Assembly: GCA_944323335.1 (NCBI GenBank)
Contig: CALUSB010000016.1
Span: 1-46,859 of the forward strand
Direction: 5' to 3'
DNA from: Candidatus Gastranaerophilales bacterium
GTDB lineage: Bacteria; Cyanobacteriota; Vampirovibrionia; Gastranaerophilales; Gastranaerophilaceae
Length of the DNA stretch: 46,859 nucleotides
Below, in pieces: positions 40,983 to 46,859 of this stretch. A program made the translations under genes and the position numbers. The notes below the pieces were generated by a model. It was given only the letters and a program-made list of their open reading frames with translations, made no database searches and was not told where the DNA came from. Position 1 is the stretch's first letter. Every line of letters starts with the position of its first letter.

Positions 40983-42401
40983 ATGTATAATCCAAAATCA
41001 CACAAGGCTGAAGAATTTATTTGCCATCAGGAGGTGTTAGATACTCTTGAATATGCCAAAAATAACAAAGACAATCTTGAAGTAGTTAACAAAATACTTG
41101 AAAAAGCTCGTCTTAAAAAGGGTTTAACTCACAGAGAAGCTGCGGTTTTGCTTGACTGTGACATACCTGAGAAAGTGGAGGAAATTTATGCTCTTGCTCG
41201 TGAAATTAAACAGGATTATTATGGCAACAGAATTGTACTTTTTGCGCCCCTGTACTTGTCCAATTACTGTGTAAACGGTTGTGTTTATTGCCCGTATCAC
41301 CTGAAAAATAAACACATACCAAGAAAAAAACTTACTCAAGAAGAAATAAGACAAGAAGTCACCGCCCTTCAGGATATGGGACATAAGCGTCTTGCCATTG
41401 AATCTGGCGAAGACCCTGTTAACAATCCTATTGAGTATATTTTAGATTCTATTAAAACAATTTATGACGTTAAGCACAAAAACGGTTCAATTCGTCGTGT
41501 GAATGTAAATATAGCGGCAACAACCGTTGAAAACTATAAAAAGCTCCACGACGCAGGCATCGGTACATATATTTTATTCCAAGAAACATACAATAAAGAA
41601 TCTTATGAAAAACTGCACCCGACAGGGCCAAAGCACAATTATGCATATCATACCGAGGCTATGGACAGAGCCATGGAAGCAGGAATTGACGATGTCAGTC
41701 TTGGGGTTTTATTTGGTCTTGAGCTTTATCGCTATGAGTTTGCAGCGCTTTTAATGCATGCTGAGCACTTAGAAGCCGCTTTTGGCGTTGGGCCTCATGC
41801 TATAAGTGTTCCAAGGATAAAACACGCTGATGATATTGACCCTGATGCTTTTGATAACGGTATAGATGATGATACTTTTGCAAAAATTGTTGCATGTATT
41901 AGAATAGCTACACCATATGTCGGCATGATTATATCAACAAGAGAATCCAAAGAGTGCAGAGAAAGACTCTTAAGTCTTGGTGTTTCTCAAATTTCAGGCG
42001 GTTCAAAAACAAGCGTCGGAGGCTATTTTAAGCCGATGCCTGATAGTGAAGATTCTGCTCAGTTTGATGTTTCAGACAGGCGTCCTTTGGATGAAGTTAT
42101 AAAATGGCTGATGGAATTAGGCTATCTGCCAAGTTTTTGCACTTCTTGCTATAGGCAAGGAAGAACGGGCGATAGGTTTATGGAGATTTGCAAAAGTCAG
42201 CAAATACATAACTTCTGCGAACCAAATGCCATTATGACACTAAAAGAATATCTTGAAGACTATGCTTCAGATGAAACAAAAGCAGTTGGCGAGAAGATTA
42301 TTCAAAAAGAACTGCAGACAATAAAAGATGAGAAAATAAAAAATATAGTAATTGAAAATCTCAAAAAAATCGAGCAAGGCGGCAGAGATTTTAAGTTTTA
42401 A
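40983..42401 (+). CDS. hydG: [FeFe] hydrogenase maturase HydG (radical SAM tyrosine lyase)
   Basis: A 472-aa HydG. The radical SAM cluster motif CVNGCVYC (Cys96, Cys100, Cys103) follows YLSNY. The TIM barrel carries LAIESGEDPVNNPIEYIL, then FQETYNKESYEKLHPTGPKH. GPHAISVPRIKHADD comes next. The C-terminal auxiliary cluster ligands are CTSC, then a late Cys in QQIHNFC, the CX2CX22C spacing. HydG splits tyrosine into the CO and cyanide ligands of the H-cluster. It resembles the related ThiH, but the C-terminal cysteines identify HydG. It implies an [FeFe] hydrogenase, although hydE, hydF and the hydrogenase genes are not in this window. Confidence 0.95.
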   Translation: MYNPKSHKAEEFICHQEVLDTLEYAKNNKDNLEVVNKILEKARLKKGLTHREAAVLLDCDIPEKVEEIYALAREIKQDYYGNRIVLFAPLYLSNYCVNGCVYCPYHLKNKHIPRKKLTQEEIRQEVTALQDMGHKRLAIESGEDPVNNPIEYILDSIKTIYDVKHKNGSIRRVNVNIAATTVENYKKLHDAGIGTYILFQETYNKESYEKLHPTGPKHNYAYHTEAMDRAMEAGIDDVSLGVLFGLELYRYEFAALLMHAEHLEAAFGVGPHAISVPRIKHADDIDPDAFDNGIDDDTFAKIVACIRIATPYVGMIISTRESKECRERLLSLGVSQISGGSKTSVGGYFKPMPDSEDSAQFDVSDRRPLDEVIKWLMELGYLPSFCTSCYRQGRTGDRFMEICKSQQIHNFCEPNAIMTLKEYLEDYASDETKAVGEKIIQKELQTIKDEKIKNIVIENLKKIEQGGRDFKF

Positions 42402-42419
42402 TTTTATTTTTTAATATTA

Positions 42420-42445
42420 AAAAGCGAGGCATTTGCCTCGCTTTT
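42420..42445. terminator. Bidirectional terminator between hydG and fusA
   Basis: AAAAGCGAGGC (42420-42430) and GCCTCGCTTTT (42435-42445) form a perfect 11-bp stem with an ATTT loop, flanked by A/T runs. It serves the convergent hydG and fusA genes. Confidence 0.92.
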
Positions 42446-42469
42446 ATTTTTGTTTTACCAAGTTTCAGC

Positions 42470-44557
42470 TTATGAGTTAGAAACACCTGATTTAGAGATG
42501 ATTTCAGCTTCTACGTTAGCAGGAACTTGTTCGTATTTGCAGAATTCCATTGAGAAAGTACCGCGGCCTTGAGTTTTTGAACGGATGTCTGTAGCATATC
42601 CGAACATTTCAGCCAGAGGAACGATTGCACGAACTTTTTGAATACCTGTTCCTTCAATCATTTCCATACCTTCTACACGGCCTCTGCGAGAAGAAATATC
42701 ACCGATGATATCACCCGTATTTTCTTCAGGAACTTCGATTTCAACTTTCATCATAGGCTCAAGGATGCAAGGACGAGCTTTTTTGATACCGTCTTTCATA
42801 GCCATAGAACCTGCGATTTTGAACGCCATTTCCGAAGAGTCGACATCGTGGTATGTACCGTCGTACAGAGTAACTTTAACGTCAATTACAGGGAAACCTG
42901 CTATGATACCGCCTTCAAGAGCTTCTTCCATACCTTTTCTGGCCGGTTCGATGTATTCTTTAGGAATAGCACCACCGACGATTTTGTTTTCAAATACAAA
43001 TCCGGCATTTTCTTCAGCGGGTTCAATTTTAACTTTAACGTGACCGTATTGACCGCGACCGCCTGATTGACGGATGAATTTAGAGTCTTGGTCAGCTGTT
43101 CCTCTAATTGTTTCACGGTATGCAACCTGAGGTTTACCGACATTAGCGTCAACTTTGAATTCTCTCATCAAACGGTCAACAATGATGTCAAGGTGAAGTT
43201 CGCCCATACCTGAGATGATTGTTTGTCCTGTTTCATTATCTGTTTTAACTTGGAAAGACGGGTCTTCTTCAGCAAGTTTTTGTAATGCAATACCCATTTT
43301 ATCCTGGTCAGCTTTTGTTTTAGGTTCGATAGCAACCGAGATAACAGGTGTCGGGAATGACATTCTTTCTAAGATGATAGGAGCTTTTTCATCGCAAAGT
43401 GTATCACCTGTTGTTGTATCTTTAAGACCAACTGCAGCGCAGATATCGCCTGCGTAAACTTCTGTGATTTCGTTTCTTTGGTCAGCTTGCATTTGTACAA
43501 GTCTTGAGATACGTTCTTTTTTGCCGTTTGTAGCGTTAAGAACATATGAACCCGATGTTAATTTACCTGAGTAAACTCTCATAAATGTTAAACGACCAAC
43601 GTATGGGTCTGTCATAACTTTGAAAGCAAGAGCCGAGAAAGGTTCGTCATCTGAAGAGTGACGTTCAACTTTTGTACCGTCTTCAAGTTCACCCTCGATA
43701 GCTTTAACATCTACAGGAGAAGGCATTAGCTCAACAACCGAGTCAAGTAAAAGCTGTACACCTTTGTTTTTAAATGCTGTACCGCAAGTAACCGGAACGA
43801 TTTTGTTTTCGCAAACACCTTTTCTTAAGCCTTTTTTCAATTCTTCAATTGAAAGTTCCTGACCTTCAAGGTATTTTTCCATTAAATCGTCATCAACTTC
43901 AGCGATTGCTTCAACAAGAGCTTCTCTGTATTTTTTAGCATCTTCTACCATATCAGCCGGTACGTCTTCTTCTTTAATATCTGTACCTAAGTCGTTTGTG
44001 TAGATGTATGCTTTCATTTCAAGCAGGTCAACAAGACCTTTAAACTGGTCTTCTGCACCAATAGGAAGTCTTATCGGGTGAGCGTTTCCGCCAAGTCTGT
44101 TTTTGATTTGGTCAACTACACGGTAGAAGTTAGCACCTGTTCTGTCCATTTTGTTAACAAAAACCATACGGGGAACTTCGTAACGGTTAGCTTGACGCCA
44201 AACTGTTTCAGATTGAGATTGAACACCGCCTACTGCGCAAAATACTGCAACAACGCCGTCTAATACACGAAGTGAGCGTTCAACTTCGATTGTAAAGTCA
44301 ACGTGTCCGGGGGTGTCTATAATGTTTACTTGGTGACCTTTCCAGTATGAAGTAACCGCAGCAGATTGAATTGTGATACCGCGTTCTCTTTCTTGTTCCA
44401 TAAAGTCAGTAACTGCAGCACCATCGTGAACTTCACCGATTTTGTGAGTTTTACCCGTATAGAACAGGATACGTTCGGTAGTAGTTGTTTTACCTGCGTC
44501 AATGTGCGCTGCGATACCAATGTTTCTGATTTTATCCAAAGGTGTCTTTCTAGGCAT
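42470..44557 (-). CDS. fusA: Translation elongation factor G
   Basis: A 695-aa EF-G of full length. GTPase motifs are [19 protein letters not shown] (G1), [10 protein letters not shown] (G2), [20 protein letters not shown] (G3) and [12 protein letters not shown] (G4). Domain IV has [16 protein letters not shown] and the end is [20 protein letters not shown]. It drives tRNA-mRNA translocation on the ribosome. The ATG has an AAAAGGAAAA site. It follows trmD by 75 nt on the same strand with a hairpin between. The usual str-operon neighbours (rpsL, rpsG, tuf) are missing, so this is an isolated copy. Codon use is strongly biased, as in eno and the flagellins. Confidence 0.97.
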   Translation of the reverse strand: MPRKTPLDKIRNIGIAAHIDAGKTTTTERILFYTGKTHKIGEVHDGAAVTDFMEQERERGITIQSAAVTSYWKGHQVNIIDTPGHVDFTIEVERSLRVLDGVVAVFCAVGGVQSQSETVWRQANRYEVPRMVFVNKMDRTGANFYRVVDQIKNRLGGNAHPIRLPIGAEDQFKGLVDLLEMKAYIYTNDLGTDIKEEDVPADMVEDAKKYREALVEAIAEVDDDLMEKYLEGQELSIEELKKGLRKGVCENKIVPVTCGTAFKNKGVQLLLDSVVELMPSPVDVKAIEGELEDGTKVERHSSDDEPFSALAFKVMTDPYVGRLTFMRVYSGKLTSGSYVLNATNGKKERISRLVQMQADQRNEITEVYAGDICAAVGLKDTTTGDTLCDEKAPIILERMSFPTPVISVAIEPKTKADQDKMGIALQKLAEEDPSFQVKTDNETGQTIISGMGELHLDIIVDRLMREFKVDANVGKPQVAYRETIRGTADQDSKFIRQSGGRGQYGHVKVKIEPAEENAGFVFENKIVGGAIPKEYIEPARKGMEEALEGGIIAGFPVIDVKVTLYDGTYHDVDSSEMAFKIAGSMAMKDGIKKARPCILEPMMKVEIEVPEENTGDIIGDISSRRGRVEGMEMIEGTGIQKVRAIVPLAEMFGYATDIRSKTQGRGTFSMEFCKYEQVPANVEAEIISKSGVSNS

Positions 44558-44593
44558 ACTTTTTTCCTTTTCTAAATTAAATTACTACTATAA

Positions 44594-44617
44594 GGTTATT
44601 TTCGCATAAAAATAACC
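44594..44617 (-). terminator. Hairpin between trmD and fusA
   Basis: GGTTATTTT (44594-44602) and AAAATAACC (44609-44617) form a perfect 9-bp stem with a 6-nt loop. It lies 16 nt after the trmD stop and before the fusA ribosome site. The T run is within the stem, so it may be a weak terminator or an element of the fusA leader. Confidence 0.5.
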
Positions 44618-44632
44618 ATTGGCAAGGAAAAA

Positions 44633-45346
44633 TTATGTTTCTTTAAGATTATCCTTAACCTTTTCCCACAAATCGGCTCGGCGCTCTTTTGTTCGCTTTA
44701 TGCGCTCGTTTAGGCGATATTTTTCAATTTCCTGATGATTACCGTTCAGAAGTACATCAGGTACCCTCATCCCCCTGTATTCGCGAGGTTTAGTGTACTG
44801 AGGGTGCTCTAAAAGCCCTTTTAATCCTTCTGAAAAACTATCGTCGACAGCGGATTCGTCTTTGCCCAAAAATCCGTGCAAATGTCTTGAAACACTATCT
44901 ATAATGCACAGTGCGCCTAATTCTCCGCCCGTTAGAACATAATCGCCCAGAGATATCTCTCTTGGTTTTAAACCTGTGCGTATTCTCTCGTCAAAACCCT
45001 CGTATCTTCCGCACAAAAGTATAATTTGATTTTTTTGAGCGAGCTCTTTGCTTATTTTTTGATTATAAGGCTCGCCCTGCGGAGTGAGCATAATAAACTC
45101 ACTATCAGGGAGTTTTTCTATACTTTCATAAGCTTCAAAAACAGGCGGCGCCATCATTACCATACCTGCGGAGCCTCCGTATGGTGTGTCGTCCACTCTT
45201 CTGTGTTTATCATGGGTAAAATCGCGCGGGTTTGTTGTTTTTAGCTCTATTATGTTGTTTTTTATGCCTCTGCCTAAAAGAGCACAAGAACAGTAGCCCT
45301 CAATTATTTCAGGAAAAAGAGTAATGACATCAAACCTTAATCCCAC
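44633..45346 (-). CDS. trmD: tRNA (guanine-N1-)-methyltransferase TrmD
   Basis: A 237-aa TrmD of the SPOUT class. Blocks are FDVITLFPEIIEGYCSCALL, TTNPRDFTHDKHRRVDDTPY, GGSAGMVMMAPP, LCGRYEGFDERI (knot), GDYVLTGGELGALCIIDSVS and VLLNGNHQEIEKYRLNE. It methylates G37 of tRNAs to keep the reading frame. It overlaps rimM by 10 nt, the usual rimM-trmD pairing, although rpsP and rplS are not adjacent. Confidence 0.97.
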   Translation of the reverse strand: MGLRFDVITLFPEIIEGYCSCALLGRGIKNNIIELKTTNPRDFTHDKHRRVDDTPYGGSAGMVMMAPPVFEAYESIEKLPDSEFIMLTPQGEPYNQKISKELAQKNQIILLCGRYEGFDERIRTGLKPREISLGDYVLTGGELGALCIIDSVSRHLHGFLGKDESAVDDSFSEGLKGLLEHPQYTKPREYRGMRVPDVLLNGNHQEIEKYRLNERIKRTKERRADLWEKVKDNLKET

Positions 45347-45843
45347 GGCAGCAGCCCCTCTATGGGTTTTATAATGATTTTTTTGCCTTTTATATCCACA
45401 ATCGGGACAAGTTCTTTTACAAAAGGAATTAAGATATTTCCGTATTTTTCATCTTGCGGTTTGATTGATAAAATATCGTTACCTGTGCTTTTTGCAATAG
45501 AGTCAACCGTTCCTATTAAATCGTCCTTATCATCAAAGACATTTAGCCCGACTAAGTCACCTATCAGGTATTCTTCCTCTTCAAGCGTATTTTGAACTTC
45601 TTTTTTCTCAAGGTAGATATTTTCTCCTTTGAAGTTTAAAAGCTCATTTATATCTGAAATTTCCCTGAATTTTATTATGGCAAAGTTTTTGTGAAATCTA
45701 AGTTTTTCAACCGTAAGTTCAATATTTTTAACCATTACTTTTTTTAGATTTTTAAGTCTTTGGGCGTCGCTAAAGCCCACTTTGGCTTCGCCCATAATGC
45801 CGTGGAAATTAAGTATTTTACCTATTGAGATTAAGTCTTTCAT
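45337..45843 (-). CDS. rimM: 16S rRNA processing protein RimM
   Basis: A 168-aa RimM. The N-terminal barrel contains IGKILNFHGIMGEAKVGFSD, with the family's G-x-H-G pattern as FHG. The linker and PRC barrel contain YLIGDLVGLNVFDDKDDLIG and ILIPFVKELVPIVDIKGKKI, ending LLPWD. It helps mature the 30S head and binds ribosomal protein S19. The gene starts the rimM-trmD pair. There is no Shine-Dalgarno. A perfect extended -10 places the start of transcription one base before the ATG (see the promoter entry). Confidence 0.95.
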   Translation of the reverse strand: MKDLISIGKILNFHGIMGEAKVGFSDAQRLKNLKKVMVKNIELTVEKLRFHKNFAIIKFREISDINELLNFKGENIYLEKKEVQNTLEEEEYLIGDLVGLNVFDDKDDLIGTVDSIAKSTGNDILSIKPQDEKYGNILIPFVKELVPIVDIKGKKIIIKPIEGLLPWD

Positions 45844-45850
45844 AGAAAAA

Positions 45851-45859
45851 ATTATAACA
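45851..45859 (-). promoter_or_regulatory. Extended -10 giving a leaderless rimM mRNA
   Basis: On the minus strand TGT-TATAAT (45859-45851), a perfect extended -10. The predicted +1 is 45844, one base before the rimM ATG (45843). The -35 region is poor. Confidence 0.55.
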
Positions 45860-45884
45860 CAAATAAAAACCCTGCTAGTAACAT

Positions 45885-45932
45885 CGGGTAATGCGTTGAT
45901 ATCAAATCTACCCTTTCGGGTAATGCCCGAAA
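45885..45932. repeat. Direct and inverted repeats in the rimM / response regulator intergenic region
   Basis: CGGGTAATGC occurs at 45885-45894 and again at 45917-45926, 32 bp apart (about three helical turns). The second copy is inside an inverted repeat, TTTCGGG (45914-45920) and CCCGAAA (45926-45932), with a 5-nt centre. This looks like operator DNA for a dimeric regulator, possibly the adjacent one. Confidence 0.5.
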
Positions 45933-45998
45933 ATAAAATATTGTTTTAGTATTTTTTCATCGGAATGGAAATATTTTTATAAGGAAAGGTTAGGGACT

Positions 45999-46697
45999 AT
46001 GTCAGCACAGGCTAATTCGTATTTTGCGACAGATGAGGTAAAGGTAGTTATAGTTGAAGATTACAAACTTACCCGTGTAGGGCTAAGATATGCGCTTAAT
46101 CAAATTGAAAACATTAATGTAGTAGCTGAGGCAGAAAGCGCAGAGGAGGGTATAGAAATTATTAAAAAAGAAAATCCCGACGTTGTGCTTATGGATTTAG
46201 GTTTGCCTAATATGAACGGACTTGAGGCAACAATAAAAATCAAAGAAATTTCTCCCGATACTCAGGTGGTTATTTTAACTTCTCATGACAGAGAAGAAGA
46301 AGTTTTGGCATCCTTAGGCTCGGGCGCTACGGCATATTGTTTAAAAGATATTGACCCAAAGGCATTGTCTGATGTTATTAAGTGCGCTGCAAAAGGGGCT
46401 TGCTGGATTGACCCCACGGTAGCAAAGCTTGCGCTGAAGCTTTTTCCAAAACCTGAGAATGCCGAGTTTTTATCAAAAGGTGCAAACCCTGACCCTAAGG
46501 GACATTTAACAGAAAGAGAACAAGAGGTTTTAAGACTGCTTGTTCAAGGCAGGTCAAATACGGAGATAGCAAAGGAGCTTATAGTAAGTGTTCATACTGC
46601 AAAAGCGCATGTGTGTTCGATTTTACAGAAGTTGTGCGTGGATGATAGAGTTCAAGCGGCAGTAAAAGCCATAAAAGAGGGGCTTGTAAAAGCTTAG
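45999..46697 (+). CDS. NarL/FixJ-family response regulator (LuxR-type HTH)
   Basis: A 232-aa response regulator. The receiver (residues 12-130) has VVIVEDYKLTRVGLRYAL, the phosphoacceptor Asp in DVVLMDLGLPNMNGLEA, and the later VVILTSHDRE and AYCLKDIDP with the conserved Thr and Lys positions. The C-terminal LuxR/GerE helix-turn-helix is LTEREQEVLRLLVQGRSNTE, then IAKELIVSVHTAKAHVCSIL. It binds DNA as a dimer after phosphorylation. No kinase gene is adjacent. A GGAAAGG-type ribosome site precedes the ATG. The intergenic repeats just upstream could be its autoregulatory sites. Sequence style is common in cyanobacteria-related genomes. Confidence 0.93.
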   Translation: MSAQANSYFATDEVKVVIVEDYKLTRVGLRYALNQIENINVVAEAESAEEGIEIIKKENPDVVLMDLGLPNMNGLEATIKIKEISPDTQVVILTSHDREEEVLASLGSGATAYCLKDIDPKALSDVIKCAAKGACWIDPTVAKLALKLFPKPENAEFLSKGANPDPKGHLTEREQEVLRLLVQGRSNTEIAKELIVSVHTAKAHVCSILQKLCVDDRVQAAVKAIKEGLVKA

Positions 46698-46724
46698 TTT
46701 ACAAAATTTCTCATTTCCTCAAAA

Positions 46725-46752
46725 AATAACCCCGCATTTTGGCGGGGTTATT
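46725..46752 (+). terminator. Terminator after the response regulator gene
   Basis: AATAACCCCGC (46725-46735) and GCGGGGTTATT (46742-46752) form a perfect 11-bp stem with a 6-nt loop. It lies 27 nt after the stop. Confidence 0.88.
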
Positions 46753-46787
46753 GATTAAAATCTTTTACGCACCCCAAGGGCGTTTCC

Positions 46788-46859
46788 AAACTCTAAGGCT
46801 CGCTTTAGCTCGCTAAGAGTTTGCGGGCATCGCCTATCAACAGTTGCGCCTGCGGTCTT
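46788..46859. repeat. GC-richer intergenic repeat fragment at the window end
   Basis: After the terminator the DNA holds an imperfect inverted repeat (AAACTCT and AGAGTTT arms) with GCTCGC twice. Then comes TCGCCTATCAACAGTT (46830-46845), which matches the 111-bp tandem repeat unit at 36490-36505 with two changes. No gene is seen. The element continues beyond the window. Confidence 0.5.

Noticed and set aside
42638-43066. ORFs antisense to fusA (and similar long ORFs opposite eno, accC and gltA)
   Set aside because: They mirror the codon bias of the real gene on the other strand and have no ribosome sites or recognisable domains.

Overview
The window is a stretch of chromosome from a low-GC, flagellated, probably diderm anaerobic bacterium. 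The best fit I can offer is the gut branch of the non-photosynthetic cyanobacterial relatives (Melainabacteria / Gastranaerophilales). The reasons are short two-domain flagellins, an SLH-domain envelope protein, separate AccA and AccD subunits, a HydG maturase implying a [FeFe] hydrogenase, a SpoIID/LytB protein in an organism that shows no sporulation genes here, and AT-rich codon use. This assignment is inference: no rRNA or tRNA gene lies in the window. There is no prophage, insertion sequence or CRISPR array.

Layout. 1-329: start of gapA (minus). 425-2970: an AlgX/AlgJ-like plus MBOAT pair for O-acetylation of an exported polymer. 3013-4383: MFS sugar transporter. 4459-9449: SpoIID/LytB protein, MurJ lipid II flippase, TsaC and an orphan protein. 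9465-10847: glutamate synthase-type flavoprotein. 10925-12611: HAD hydrolase, IspF and a small membrane-anchored protein. 12603-23893: one continuous minus-strand operon running accD-accA-fliP-fliQ-fliR-flhB-flhA-PilZ-small membrane protein-histidine kinase-HD-GYP regulator-P-loop ATPase. This couples lipid precursor supply, the flagellar export gate and cyclic-di-GMP signalling. 24001-26418: rsgA, ispA and a PAP2-family protein. 26719-31035: HEAT-like protein, efp, accB, accC and cca. 31323-33243: two tandem flagellin genes. 33280-35442: a minus-strand operon of a TPR protein, fliW, csrA and a second TPR protein. 35657-39030: XRE regulator, C_GCAxxG_C_C protein, a 111-bp tandem repeat, an SLH envelope protein and a HEAT-like protein. 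39203-42401: enolase, a small secreted protein and hydG. 42470-45843: rimM-trmD-fusA (minus). 45999-46697: NarL/FixJ response regulator.

How the genes work together. The strongest theme is motility and its control. The flagellin leaders each carry an ACAAGGAAGT element close to the CsrA consensus, about 20 nt upstream of a GGA-containing Shine-Dalgarno, and csrA and fliW lie directly downstream. This predicts a FliW-CsrA-flagellin partner switch. The first flagellin leader also holds two mutually exclusive hairpins. A PilZ protein and an HD-GYP protein share the operon of the flagellar export gate, so cyclic-di-GMP probably acts on the same machine.

A second, less expected theme is promoter placement. 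Five genes that head a transcript (spoIID-like, the 362-aa orphan, rsgA, the HEAT-like gene and rimM) have no Shine-Dalgarno. Instead each has a -10-like hexamer whose predicted transcription start falls on or within one base of the ATG, so leaderless mRNAs look common in this genome.
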